Counted from the first letter of the stretch, positions 1-9,230 are shown. The stretch is DNA of 64,000 nucleotides from Sphingobacterium sp. SRCM116780 (GCF_021442025.1 NZ_CP090446.1:2852001-2916000), one strand, 5' to 3'. Numbers and translations are program-made. The notes: generated from the sequence alone by a model not told the origin.

Positions 1-213
1 ATTGCAGATCACATATTCTACATCACCAGTTTTACGATTTGAGAAAAGGTGAAATAATATTAGATTTGAATCATTTCCTTCAAGAAACCAAAAAGCATTA
101 TTAACTGTATTTTTTGTTTGCTCATAAGCAGCTTTTAAAAAAGTGGAATATATATCCGATTCAAAAGTCGTTTCAATGACTCTTATTTGTCTAACAGAAC
201 ATAAGTCTTCCAT
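1..213 (-). CDS. Unknown protein, 3' part outside window
   Basis: An ATG at 213 opens a frame of 71 codons with no stop that runs off the left edge (begins MEDLCSVRQIRVIETTFESD). I do not recognise a family. The start lies one base after the TAA of the upstream 66-residue gene, so the two are probably translationally coupled and belong to one transcript. The visible part has no signal peptide or membrane segment and looks like a small soluble domain. Its place at the end of the accessory cluster suggests it belongs with the 1241- and 644-residue genes, but that is inference. Confidence 0.6.
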   Translation of the reverse strand, partial: MEDLCSVRQIRVIETTFESDIYSTFLKAAYEQTKNTVNNAFWFLEGNDSNLILFHLFSNRKTGDVEYVICN

Positions 214-214
214 A

Positions 215-415
215 TTATTTGTATTTAATGTTAATAATTGTTGAAATTTCTTGATATGAAATTTTTTCAAAATCAATATCTGGAAAGTTTCCAGCTATAG
301 CAGGATATTTCGCTTTTTTTTCTAGAAAATTTCGGTACGAGTTTCCTGCAAAAGCAGTATCCTTCAACCCTAAGGCCTTTACCTTAGAGATCCCCAATCT
401 TTTTATAGCACTCAT
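215..415 (-). CDS. Small unknown protein (66 aa)
   Basis: A short basic protein starting MSAIKRLGISKVKALGLKD. It follows the 1241-residue gene by 65 bases on the same strand and ends one base before the next start (ATG at 213). This tight coupling, more than any recognised domain, argues that it is real. No signal peptide or membrane helix is visible. It could be an accessory or chaperone-like partner of the protein encoded downstream; function unknown. Confidence 0.5.
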   Translation of the reverse strand: MSAIKRLGISKVKALGLKDTAFAGNSYRNFLEKKAKYPAIAGNFPDIDFEKISYQEISTIINIKYK

Positions 416-480
416 TTTATTTTGTTTAAGATTAAGTAATAGAAATGGTGGCAGTTATACCACCATTTCCTTCAATTAAT

Positions 481-3400
481 TTAGCCTAATGTACTTGTCG
501 TACCTGGCAGAGACAGCATAACTGCATCTACAGGTGCTCCAAAAGCACTTACGGTTTCCAATTCCTTCGGATTTTCACAGTTCTCCGGATTATCTTCAGG
601 GAAAATCGGTAATGCATCTTCCACTTCAAGACCCGCAGATTTTGCCTGCAGTATGGTCAAAGTGGTTGGTACACGTGTAATCCAGAATTTTCCTTGCGGA
701 ACACCTGTAGGTTCACGCATTTCATCCACAATCGATAGGTATAACGGATCACCAATAACAGGCACTATCCCGCCGTTCCAGATTCTTCCGGTATTCATAA
801 AGAACTGTACTGCATCTTCAAAGCCTGGTTTTACAGTGACAATGACACGTGCCATACCCGCCTGTAAGAAACTACGGAACAATGGATTCAGTTCTTCTGA
901 CATATACAGATCCTGCCAGTGATTTTTATTTGCCCAATAGTAGGGATAGAAAGTATAATCCATCACAGTCCATTCAAAAGCCTGCTCCATAAATTTAGCA
1001 AGAGCAGTGTATTGATCCAGATTGTCACCAAACTTCATATTAAAGCTCTGCATGTTTTGACCGTCATCTACAGACATTTCCAAGCCTATGGCGTTGTAAT
1101 TCTGCAGGAGATAAGCAATACAGTTGTGCTTTAAGATATTGGACTCTGTACTGCGGTAGAAGATTGCAGCTTTTTCATTGTTCTCTTTTTCCTGTTCTGC
1201 AGCCTGTTCATTAATAGCACTTTGTGCTTCACGGAATTTCTCATATGCAGCTTCATAAGCCGCAACTAACAAATTAAATGATTTGATTTTCCACATTTCT
1301 AAGAACGCAGGTACAATGGAACAGCTTAAAACCATAGAATAGTTAATCGATCCAATATCCCAAGAATTATTAGTCACTTGGATATTGCCTGTTATTTCAC
1401 CTCCGCCAATATAATTTAAGTCAATAGGCCAATCATTTCTGTAACCTCCTGTATGTATTATTTGGCCTGCAACGTATGTATCAGACCACATATTCCCGAA
1501 ACAAGCTTGGCTCTTACCTTCGCCCACTCTTACAATACCTTTGATGGTATCTAATTTATAATTCTCAGGCAAGTTAATATCAAATTCTGCGGCATGAGAT
1601 TCTCTTCCGTCATTACTCCATTGCTCGATCGATTTGGTTAACGGAATAACAGCTGTTAATGGGTGAAATTCTAAGTCCAGTTCCGGATAGAATTTTAACC
1701 AGTATTTCAGTTTATCCTCCGTTACCTCACTATATGATCTTAAAGCAACCAAATCATTGGCTTTTCTAGGATCTAAAGGCTCAGTAAGTGTTGCTTTTAC
1801 TGATTTTGTTGCCAAGGTATGAAGTCTTGCCGGCTCAGGAATCATAAATTCAAACATCATCCTCTTACCATAATTGAATATCTGATTTTTCATTTTCTTA
1901 TCTACCCAGCGGTAGACTCCAGAAATATGCTGCGGACGGGTATCAGGAGTATTCGTTCCGATCACTTTACCACGGTTATCATATTCATGGACATTGGTCT
2001 CTGTATATTCTTTGATGATCTTTTCTACACGCTCTTCTGAAATCTTTGTTAGCACACTTTCCAGCGCCCGCTCGGTAATTTCCTGGGATTTCGCAACAGC
2101 TTGTCTGGTGCTGTCCTGCTGCGCGCTGTTACTTGCATAACTGCCGCCAGCTTCAAAATACCAGGTTCCCGATTTACCAAATCTGGTATGCGCGTCATAG
2201 CTTTGTTCTTTTTCCAATTGACGTGCCACTTCCGTCTGCATATCCGCTCTGGATGTTTTAGTGGTATCGGAAAGTTTTTCCGTTTCCTGACTTTTGGATG
2301 TACTGGTTGTAATTTCCGAATATTCTCTGGATGTGGAGGATTTATGGCGCAGCTCGCTGGCCATCACATTTTCGATATTGGAAATTTCTCCTGGTACATA
2401 AGCATGAATGCTCTGCTCTACTTTTAGATAATCGGCAATCCCCAGACGTTTAACGCCAAAATGTTTAGGCTGGAAAACAGACGGTGTATCTCCAGAAGCT
2501 GATGATTTTGTTATATTTAAAATACCGTTCATGTCTGTATTGACTGCTAAAGAAGCATAATCTAATGTGCTTTCACATCCGTTGTCAAACCAGATATGTA
2601 TGCTTAAACTACCTATATCCTCAAATCTTTCAATCAGCATTGGCGGAATTGTTATGCTGCCATCGGTAACCGCAATATTATATTGTGTTTCCTCCTGAGA
2701 AAGATCACCAGTACCTACGGAAATTTTTATGGACGAAACAGACCAGGAGCTATCTTCAGTGGTGAAACCAAATTGCAGATAACCAGTGTTTGTCACAAAT
2801 AAACTATTCTCGGAAGTTAAGCGCAAATAATAACTATTTGGAAATACTTTCGCACTTTCTGCAACAGGAATCAATACCCCTCCAATATTTGCAAACTGTC
2901 TTTGTGGCAGCACCTTAAGCGATGATGCTTTTGAAAAATTTTCAGAAATTCCGCTGTTTAATTTTGTTATTACAGCTTCAAAAGTTGAATATATAGCATT
3001 CAATGACAGGGTAAAACCGTTGATCTCCGCCAATGTGGGTGAAATCACCTGAATATCAATTTCGACAGCTGGATTTTGGGAGATATACATTTTTAAATCT
3101 TCACCATAATTGGTGAATAATTCCACAAATACAGCAAAGGAGGTACCTGACAGTTTATTCTTTAATACTGTCAGATCAATTTCCTTATTGAAAATAAATT
3201 CAAACGGAGGAATATTAACCGGAATAACATTTTGATATGCCGCGGTTTTTTCAGCGTCTGTCGTCTGATCCGTAAAGCCCGCTTCTACCGCTCTGACCTC
3301 GCCTTCGTATCTATCCTTTTCTGGCTGTATACTAACCTGATATGCTGCATACTGCGTATTATACGAGGCATTGTAGGCAATAGTATACTCTTTTCGAGCA

Positions 3401-4206
3401 TTTTCCAGCTCGCTTTTAAGTACTTCAAGTGCATCTTTCCGCAACAAACTCTCTGAAACTCCTACTTCGATATTTGCCATATTGGTCAGCTGATTTTGCT
3501 CCGATACAGATAAAGTTCTGCTGTTAGCATATTTTATGCTCGCACCCCCAACGGCACTTTGATTCACAGTAAATGGAATTCCATTATTCTCTGTTGTGGT
3601 ACGCAGCACTAAAGCATCAGGAAAGACAATTGCTGCTGTTGCTGCTTTTGCTCGAAAATCTTCCCCATTGATTTTGATGGTCTCTTCGGTTCTCTCCAAT
3701 GAATCGGCATCCAGGTAGTGAATAGCTTTGAGGATCTGAATGATCACTTCTTTTACTTGAAAATCATGCTGTGTTACAGTCTGATAGATCATATTGTCCC
3801 AAAGGATCTTCTGCTGTGCAATAGTCTCATCTGCATTCAGACCTGAAGTTTTGGCACTCCACTCTGCTGTAGCCTTATTGATAGCACTCGCTGTAATTTC
3901 TTCTCTTTTACAGAGGCTTTTCCCCAGACTGGACAATGCAGGATATAGGTTTTCCAGTTTTATATCTGATTTAAAATCTTCTGGAACTGTAAAATCCTTA
4001 GAAGCTATTTCTAATGCTGTAAATTTTGTAATACCATCAGTTGTAGCTCCCGCTTCTAAAATGGCATCAAAAAAGCCTTTTATTCCTTCTACATCCGGAC
4101 GGTGGATAAAGCCCAGATTTTCTTTTCTTGTTTCTGTTAATTGCGGGCTTCGTAAACCTGCTAAACGAAAAAGTGTCTGTGATGCGTTATTATTATTTGT
4201 ACTCAT
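481..4206 (-). CDS. Very large unknown protein (1241 aa), coiled-coil rich
   Basis: I do not recognise this family. There is no signal peptide or membrane helix, so the product starts as a cytosolic protein. An alpha-helical region lies near residues 100-180, a Lys/Glu/Tyr-rich probable coiled coil near 250-325, and a beta-rich part at about 340-560. A second charged helical stretch at about 600-740 (including ISNIENVMASELRHKS) is rich in Ser/Thr/Glu/Lys. The C-terminal half is aromatic-rich with a NMKFGDNLDQY segment, ending in a Pro/Asn/Cys-containing tail. The size and alternation of coiled coil and beta segments resemble structural or appendage proteins. It lies downstream of the 644-residue tail-fibre-like gene with a 126-base gap, probably in one transcript. 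Whether it is phage-derived, an injection-system component or something else cannot be decided here. Confidence 0.85.
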   Translation of the reverse strand: MSTNNNNASQTLFRLAGLRSPQLTETRKENLGFIHRPDVEGIKGFFDAILEAGATTDGITKFTALEIASKDFTVPEDFKSDIKLENLYPALSSLGKSLCKREEITASAINKATAEWSAKTSGLNADETIAQQKILWDNMIYQTVTQHDFQVKEVIIQILKAIHYLDADSLERTEETIKINGEDFRAKAATAAIVFPDALVLRTTTENNGIPFTVNQSAVGGASIKYANSRTLSVSEQNQLTNMANIEVGVSESLLRKDALEVLKSELENARKEYTIAYNASYNTQYAAYQVSIQPEKDRYEGEVRAVEAGFTDQTTDAEKTAAYQNVIPVNIPPFEFIFNKEIDLTVLKNKLSGTSFAVFVELFTNYGEDLKMYISQNPAVEIDIQVISPTLAEINGFTLSLNAIYSTFEAVITKLNSGISENFSKASSLKVLPQRQFANIGGVLIPVAESAKVFPNSYYLRLTSENSLFVTNTGYLQFGFTTEDSSWSVSSIKISVGTGDLSQEETQYNIAVTDGSITIPPMLIERFEDIGSLSIHIWFDNGCESTLDYASLAVNTDMNGILNITKSSASGDTPSVFQPKHFGVKRLGIADYLKVEQSIHAYVPGEISNIENVMASELRHKSSTSREYSEITTSTSKSQETEKLSDTTKTSRADMQTEVARQLEKEQSYDAHTRFGKSGTWYFEAGGSYASNSAQQDSTRQAVAKSQEITERALESVLTKISEERVEKIIKEYTETNVHEYDNRGKVIGTNTPDTRPQHISGVYRWVDKKMKNQIFNYGKRMMFEFMIPEPARLHTLATKSVKATLTEPLDPRKANDLVALRSYSEVTEDKLKYWLKFYPELDLEFHPLTAVIPLTKSIEQWSNDGRESHAAEFDINLPENYKLDTIKGIVRVGEGKSQACFGNMWSDTYVAGQIIHTGGYRNDWPIDLNYIGGGEITGNIQVTNNSWDIGSINYSMVLSCSIVPAFLEMWKIKSFNLLVAAYEAAYEKFREAQSAINEQAAEQEKENNEKAAIFYRSTESNILKHNCIAYLLQNYNAIGLEMSVDDGQNMQSFNMKFGDNLDQYTALAKFMEQAFEWTVMDYTFYPYYWANKNHWQDLYMSEELNPLFRSFLQAGMARVIVTVKPGFEDAVQFFMNTGRIWNGGIVPVIGDPLYLSIVDEMREPTGVPQGKFWITRVPTTLTILQAKSAGLEVEDALPIFPEDNPENCENPKELETVSAFGAPVDAVMLSLPGTTSTLG

Positions 4207-4332
4207 TTTTTTATTTTTTTAAATTTTTAGACATAGTTTTACCTGTTGACCTGATTGCAGATCAATTTTTAAGGGTAAAAATTTATTTGTTAATGTGCGT
4301 GGATCAAGAGGAACTCTCTTGTCTCTAAAAGC

Positions 4333-6267
4333 TTAATATGGAATCGCGTTGTTGAAAACAAGTGCTGGCAAAGTTGCCTTGTCCGTGATTCTGGTATCCT
4401 GATTCAGCAGATAGAACACACCGTTACGGCCATCATTCTTCTCATCTGTTGTTCCTCCCGACTGTCCAAGCATCTGTTTAGCATAAGCATCTACACTTCC
4501 TGCTTTCGCATTTGGAAATTTAGCCAGGAAGTCTGCAGCATTGAAACTTTGGTTGATGGTGACCGGACTAGCACTAGCAGTATAGTTCAGATCATGATTA
4601 AATCCATATGTCGCTCCTGTAGCAGCTGCCGTAAACGCACCGTTTAAAGTCAGGATATTCGGATAACTCGCATCCGGGAACATCACATTTAAATCATAGG
4701 TTAAGCCATTTCCTGCCATTTCAAATGGTTGTCCCCCATCATTGGAACGAATGGAAGTCGTCTCATTCTTGGCAATAGGAATCATTCCTCCCCAGCTAAT
4801 CGCATGGGACACATGATTGGTCTGCGTAAACATACCGCCGATATGTTTCATATTGGGCGCATATTTCAGGAAGTTCGCTTCACATAGGATCCGATTGTTT
4901 TTAGCAAATAGGTAGAATGCATTTTCGATCGTACCCGTTGCATTACCCACTGATTTTCCGTTCCAGAACAGTTCTCTACGCACAATATTAAACGCCAGGT
5001 ATCCTGAAGTCAGGTTACCAAATCCACCTTCGCCGATATAGTTAAAACAATGCGATACATCTTTTAATTTCGGATTCTTCCAGAATAAGGATACCGGTAT
5101 AAAATCATAGGATGAGTTTATACTGTGTTTATCTCTATAATTTCCTGCTGTGATTCCATTGTAGTATCCTTTTCCAAGTTTCGAGTTTTTAAAACATTCA
5201 AAAACACTCACCAGATCAGCGAAACTGTCCAATAGTCCAGGAAGAATCTTTTTAAGCCCTGCTTTAAAGAATGTACCCATTAATATCGTTGGTTTGGTAA
5301 TCTGCGCAAGCATGTCTGCAGGAAAACTGTCAAACTCCCTGCTTACCCCAAAACCGTAAAATGTGGCGTTCATGCTGGTTACTTGCGGTGTTTCCAATTT
5401 AAAACTTGTACTGACATTTGCCTGGGATAAACCAGCAAAGGTATAATCCAGATTCGCTAACGAATCAGACCTGAACTTCGAAATCTCCTGTACATAATTG
5501 TTGATGGTTGGAGATAGATATCCTGCCCCGCTTGTCAAACCTTCACAGAATCGTACATAGCTGACGTTGGATCCAGCATTTATGGTGACTACATAGTCTC
5601 CAATATTATCGAAGACATGATAAAAAGTATTACCATTGTCTACATAATGAATATTTCCTTCATTATCCGTCCAGGACTGGGAACCATTGAAAGGAGGCAC
5701 CGAAACCAGGTCTTCTTTTCCATCGCCATAGTTAATCTTAGCGAGTGTCTGGGTGTCCGAAGTCCGCAAAAGTGCGATAGGCACCTGCTCATTTAGTTGG
5801 GTAGTTCTTACTGTGAATGTGATCTCGGTATTCGACAGATCTGGTTCGAGTGCAACATCGATCGTCATGTCTTCTGTAACCGTCACCGTTGCTGTTTTTG
5901 GAAAATACCCCGGTCTTTCTACCGTATAGCTCACCGTTGTTCCTATGGTCATATTGCTGGTATTTCCTACAACATCATTGATCTTAACCGTCGCATCGAC
6001 AGGTGTTGTGGTGATCGTCAATGTACGTTTTGTCTTTCCGTAGAAAATTAAATCTAATAAATCCTTAATAGGCATTTGGTCGAATGTTGTCCCAACAGGT
6101 ACTCCTCCTACCGGGTAAATGCTCGGAAGCGGATTGGTATACTGCATCGATGCAGCATCCATCATTTCTTCCTTGTGCCAGTAGCTCTCCAGCCATGCCC
6201 AAAATTGTTCTTGATCAGGGACATCCCCATTTTCAAAAAACCTTTTTAATTCTGATTTTGTTGTCAT
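4333..6267 (-). CDS. Tail-fibre-like / PEGA and BspA-like repeat protein (644 aa)
   Basis: The first 35 residues contain LKRFFENGDVPDQEQFW followed by a WLESYWHKEE helix. This pattern resembles the N-termini of Bacteroidota prophage and tail-like structural proteins (family memory, not a search). Residues about 80-142 look like a PEGA domain (TTPVDATVKIND, then a GYFPKTATVTV strand pair). Residues about 145-245 look like a PKD-type beta sandwich (INYGDGKEDL, then HVFDNIGDYVVTINAG). The remainder resembles BspA/DUF285-type surface proteins, with repeated statements of the form LDYTFAGLSQANVS. There is no signal peptide, which fits a particle-associated rather than Sec-exported protein. It is probably the first gene of a transcript with the 1241-residue gene. 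Function inferred as binding or adhesion. Confidence 0.8.
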   Translation of the reverse strand: MTTKSELKRFFENGDVPDQEQFWAWLESYWHKEEMMDAASMQYTNPLPSIYPVGGVPVGTTFDQMPIKDLLDLIFYGKTKRTLTITTTPVDATVKINDVVGNTSNMTIGTTVSYTVERPGYFPKTATVTVTEDMTIDVALEPDLSNTEITFTVRTTQLNEQVPIALLRTSDTQTLAKINYGDGKEDLVSVPPFNGSQSWTDNEGNIHYVDNGNTFYHVFDNIGDYVVTINAGSNVSYVRFCEGLTSGAGYLSPTINNYVQEISKFRSDSLANLDYTFAGLSQANVSTSFKLETPQVTSMNATFYGFGVSREFDSFPADMLAQITKPTILMGTFFKAGLKKILPGLLDSFADLVSVFECFKNSKLGKGYYNGITAGNYRDKHSINSSYDFIPVSLFWKNPKLKDVSHCFNYIGEGGFGNLTSGYLAFNIVRRELFWNGKSVGNATGTIENAFYLFAKNNRILCEANFLKYAPNMKHIGGMFTQTNHVSHAISWGGMIPIAKNETTSIRSNDGGQPFEMAGNGLTYDLNVMFPDASYPNILTLNGAFTAAATGATYGFNHDLNYTASASPVTINQSFNAADFLAKFPNAKAGSVDAYAKQMLGQSGGTTDEKNDGRNGVFYLLNQDTRITDKATLPALVFNNAIPY

Positions 6268-6422
6268 AATAAATTTTAAATACTTTGTGGTAATGATGCT
6301 GACATGATCCTAATGTCCGACATCACCTTGTGATCAAGAATTGAGGCCAAATACTTTTTATTTTAGCTTCTAGAATACCAATAATCTGTATGATCAACCG
6401 TCAATTATCTTTGATTACTATA

Positions 6423-6430
6423 CAAAAGTA
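6423..6430 (-). promoter_or_regulatory. Possible -7 element for the 644-residue gene
   Basis: The minus strand reads TACTTTTG, matching the Bacteroidota TAnnTTTG element, about 155 bases before the start at 6267. No good -33 TTTG lies upstream, so support is moderate. Confidence 0.4.
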
Positions 6431-6640
6431 GCGGGTTTAAGAGCGGAATAACCCTAAAATCTGCTGTTTCTAAGCGGTATCTCCGAAATACCGAAAACTA
6501 TGAAAATTAGCTAGTGGAACGTATCCTAAAATTTGTGGAGAGAACTTCTATGATGACAAATTTATCATGCTTAAAGAGTCAAATTCAGCTATAAACGATG
6601 GTTTGTGGATGTTAGATTGATAGAAACGCTTAGTCAAACA

Positions 6641-7035
6641 ATCAAAAGTAAAGTTGTCAGCATATCGGATAGTGATACGATAACAATCCTTGATTCAATA
6701 AATACTCAAATTAGAGATGGTTTTTATGGATTGACTGTTCAGAAAAAAGACAGGACTTTGCGAATGTAGCAAAGCAATTTACCGTGGATCTATGTTTTTC
6801 AAAGATTATAATTGGTTGACGTCAGAGATACCGATCGTTATGAAAGAAGAGCTGGTATTGTATGGACAAGTGCTACAATTAGTATCAATCTAAAATTATT
6901 ACTAGCAGGTACTTGCTGGGCATTATATAGCTGCTCAATAAATCCGATGAGTTTGCTTAGGCTGAGCATTTGGCTCAACGTTATAAATATGGGTTGTGGG
7001 AACAACCCAATACTGTAAGATTTTCGGAATATTAG
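6641..7035 (+). pseudogene. Decayed thermonuclease (SNase-like) gene
   Basis: Four consecutive pieces in alternating frames spell a micrococcal-nuclease-type protein. From 6641: KVVSISDSDTITILD. From about 6733, after a one-base loss: DCSEKRQDFANVAKQF. From about 6812: VDVRDTDRYERRAGIVW. From about 6946: DEFA, a TAG stop, then AEHLAQRYKYGLWEQPN. These match the order of SNase motifs (D-G-D-T, the I-D-x-x-E region, D-R-Y-G-R, and the C-terminal G-L-W). At least three frameshifts and one internal stop show that it is dead. It lies opposite in direction to its neighbours and has no intact N-terminus or signal peptide. The 68-codon open frame at 6812-7018 is only its third fragment. Confidence 0.75.
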
Positions 7036-7082
7036 GAGGAGTAAAAAGTTGCGCTTTTAAAAATAAACCTTGACAGTTAAAA

Positions 7083-7580
7083 CTATTTTAAATTAACTTC
7101 ATTGGAAAAAATCACCATTCTTCCGTTTGGATAATCGCCATCCCAACCACAAGGCCAACCAGAATGAAGATAAACATATCGAATGGTCTTCCATATTGGG
7201 GGCGCATCCATCTCCATACAACAGAAGTCAAACATTCTACAAAAATCTGATATCATGTTATCTTGCAGATTTTCTGCTGCATCATTTGCATTATGATATT
7301 TCTTATTTTTAGATAAAAAATTATCTGAAACATACTTGAGATTTTCAGAGTCAAATTCGGTAGATGGGACATCATCAATATCCCAATCCCCTGAATTTTG
7401 AATATCTTCCCAATCCCCAGCATCGGTAATGTTATTAAAGTATGCATCCGCCACTTTAGGATCAGTTATTATTAAAAAATTATCTTTTAAGCCATGGTAA
7501 GGTTTTTCAAAATATTCTTCCTTTTGAAGGAAATTGACCAAATCTGGTTCAAGTCTCAAAACTTCTTTAAAATTTCTCAT
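7083..7580 (-). CDS. Unknown acidic protein, possible orphan immunity protein (165 aa)
   Basis: An acidic, Trp/Asp-rich cytosolic protein with no signal peptide or membrane segment (contains DAGDWEDIQNSGDWDIDD). It is not a family I can name. The ATG at 7580 is preferred over the TTG just before it. Its first codons overlap the last codons of a toxin-like C-terminal remnant at 7567-7708, the arrangement usual for polymorphic toxin and immunity gene pairs. Acidic composition, small size and position suggest an orphan immunity protein left after the toxin gene decayed. This is inference from layout. Confidence 0.65.
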   Translation of the reverse strand: MRNFKEVLRLEPDLVNFLQKEEYFEKPYHGLKDNFLIITDPKVADAYFNNITDAGDWEDIQNSGDWDIDDVPSTEFDSENLKYVSDNFLSKNKKYHNANDAAENLQDNMISDFCRMFDFCCMEMDAPPIWKTIRYVYLHSGWPCGWDGDYPNGRMVIFSNEVNLK

Positions 7581-7708
7581 CAATACCTCTCTTAATCAAA
7601 TCAGCCCAATCTCATTGCTTGAGAAACACCATATTCGCCCCAGTAAGCGATACTAAATGCACTTTTTGATGATACTCTTAGCATATGGTTTGTGCAAAAA
7701 TCTGGTTC
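7567..7708 (-). pseudogene. Remnant of a toxin-like C-terminus
   Basis: Immediately after the DUF6620-like stop, a frame without a start reads EPDFCTNHMLRVSSKSAF, then AYWGEYGVSQAMRLG and a stop. A one-base shift continues it as ADLIKRGIDEKF and a stop at 7567. The joined sequence reads like the very end of a larger protein, overlapping the start of the next gene. It could be the last 45 or so residues of a polymorphic (RHS-type) toxin whose body has been deleted. The family is not identified. Confidence 0.4.
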
Positions 7709-7710
7709 AA

Positions 7711-8289
7711 TTAAAACTCCACATCATCACCGATATTTCCACCCTGTTCAGAAGCAAATTTTTGAGCATACTCCGCTTGCTTCTGTTGTTGAAAACTTGA
7801 CCAATAATGTACTTGCTCCACATCTTCACCGATAGCCTCTGCGGTCGAAACCTCTGCCCATTGCATCGCTACGTTCTGAAATTCACCTAAGGTGATACCG
7901 TAATTATCCAGTATCCATTGTGATCCATCATAGCCATACTGGTAAGCAGCTATTCTTGCTCCGCAAAGCTCCTCATAGAAATGACGGTCCGATTTTAGTT
8001 TTTCAAGATTCTGAGCACCTTCAGCACTAACCTCTGGTTTTAAATCTTTTAATTTAGGATGATTATCTGTGTTAGCGTAATGTTTACCAAATTCGGTTAT
8101 AATCACAAAATCCTTATCTTCCTGCATTCGGGTAATCCACAATGCTGAAGCTTCTTCATAAATGGCATTTTCAATACCCAAAGCTTTTAAAATGGCTTCT
8201 TGCTCTATTCCTGATGCTATTTTAGCGGACACGGTCGCATAATCGTAAAGCGAAACACCGTGAATTGGTTCTAATAATGGATTACTCAT
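7711..8289 (-). CDS. DUF6620-like protein (192 aa)
   Basis: A soluble alpha-helical protein starting MSNPLLEPIHGVSLYDYA, with no signal peptide. The sequence resembles the family I know as DUF6620, which is often found beside SPFH and stress genes in Gram-negative bacteria; this match is from memory and should be checked. The N-terminal half repeats the pattern of short helices with Ile/Leu spacing (SAKIASGIEQEAILKALGI). The middle contains a conserved-looking GARIAAYQYGYDGSQ segment. It sits 23 bases after the 302-residue zinc-ribbon gene and closes the SPFH/zinc-ribbon transcript. Molecular role unknown. Confidence 0.75.
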   Translation of the reverse strand: MSNPLLEPIHGVSLYDYATVSAKIASGIEQEAILKALGIENAIYEEASALWITRMQEDKDFVIITEFGKHYANTDNHPKLKDLKPEVSAEGAQNLEKLKSDRHFYEELCGARIAAYQYGYDGSQWILDNYGITLGEFQNVAMQWAEVSTAEAIGEDVEQVHYWSSFQQQKQAEYAQKFASEQGGNIGDDVEF

Positions 8290-8312
8290 TTTTTCTTTAT
8301 TTGTCGTTTATA

Positions 8313-9221
8313 TTAATCTTTTAATCTAGTTTCCATATAGTCATTCAGCATACGGTTATAAAAACGTTCATGTTCTGAACGGAGTGCTGGGTTTATCTTG
8401 TTCCACTCATCAAACATGCCGCGCAGATAATTTTCATAACGGTTTATAGAATCTTCTCTTGCTTTTTCCCAATGCTGCACAATTGCCCTGAATTCAATAC
8501 TTTTATTGTTTTTTTCTAATTCATCTCTTTCAAAACTCATTTCCATTTCCAGATGATGTTTTTGCTGAAAGAGTCTTCCTTCCGTATCCAAGGCTTCTTG
8601 GTAATGTTGTAATAAAGGTAGACTTCGCTGTTCAGCCAATGAACGTCCAAGATATTCCAATGATTTTGCCTGTGAACTGGGCTCAAAGGTGTTTTGGGTC
8701 TGACAATATGAGCAGGCTATGTAAGTCGTGGTGAAATAGATCTTATCAATGGTCAGATTTCCTCCGCATTGTGTACAACTGAATTTGTCTTTTATGTTTT
8801 CAAATTCATCCAAAATAGATTGGTACTGTGCCTCCAGATCCTCCGAAAATGTAGCCTCTATTTCTCTTCGATAATGTTGTACGAGTTCATCTAATCCATT
8901 ATAAGCATCACGACAGATCCTTCTCATTTCATAGTATTGATCTCGAAGATCAGGATCATTCAAAGGAAAAGTGTAATTGGATATTTTTTCTTCCAATACG
9001 TCGTAAGCTTTCTTTCGGATGCTTTCAACCTGTCCCAGTACGGCAGATCTCATCCGATGATAAGAATCTTCATCATCTTTATTCGCATTCATTTCACGAA
9101 GTTCCGGAATCGAAGCTTCTGCAAATTCCTGAAGTTTGGTCTTTAATTTATCAACGAAAACCAGAAATCGTTGTTGGGTATCCTGCATATCGGTCTTGAT
9201 AACAGATGGATTGTACTGCAT
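8313..9221 (-). CDS. Zinc-ribbon coiled-coil protein (302 aa)
   Basis: The N-terminal 140 residues are strongly helical and charged, probably coiled coil. A single zinc ribbon follows (CTQCGG ... CSYCQT, about residues 149-172), and then a long charged C-terminal helical part (KHHLEMEMSFERDELEKNN). No membrane segment is visible. It is the second of three zinc-ribbon genes: a 9-base gap separates it from the 83-residue ribbon gene upstream and 23 bases from the DUF6620-like gene downstream. Zinc ribbons of this type in SPFH/PspA loci are thought to act as protein-interaction modules. The structural gene is clear; the function is not. Confidence 0.8.
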   Translation of the reverse strand: MQYNPSVIKTDMQDTQQRFLVFVDKLKTKLQEFAEASIPELREMNANKDDEDSYHRMRSAVLGQVESIRKKAYDVLEEKISNYTFPLNDPDLRDQYYEMRRICRDAYNGLDELVQHYRREIEATFSEDLEAQYQSILDEFENIKDKFSCTQCGGNLTIDKIYFTTTYIACSYCQTQNTFEPSSQAKSLEYLGRSLAEQRSLPLLQHYQEALDTEGRLFQQKHHLEMEMSFERDELEKNNKSIEFRAIVQHWEKAREDSINRYENYLRGMFDEWNKINPALRSEHERFYNRMLNDYMETRLKD

Positions 9222-9230
9222 GGTTAGTTA

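Noticed and set aside
481-6267. A prophage
   Set aside because: Only tail-like protein segments are seen. No integrase, terminase, capsid, portal or lysis genes, and no attachment-site repeats were found.
6812-7018. 68-codon plus-strand frame as an intact small gene
   Set aside because: It starts with TTG and covers only the third fragment of the decayed SNase gene; motifs continue in other frames on both sides.
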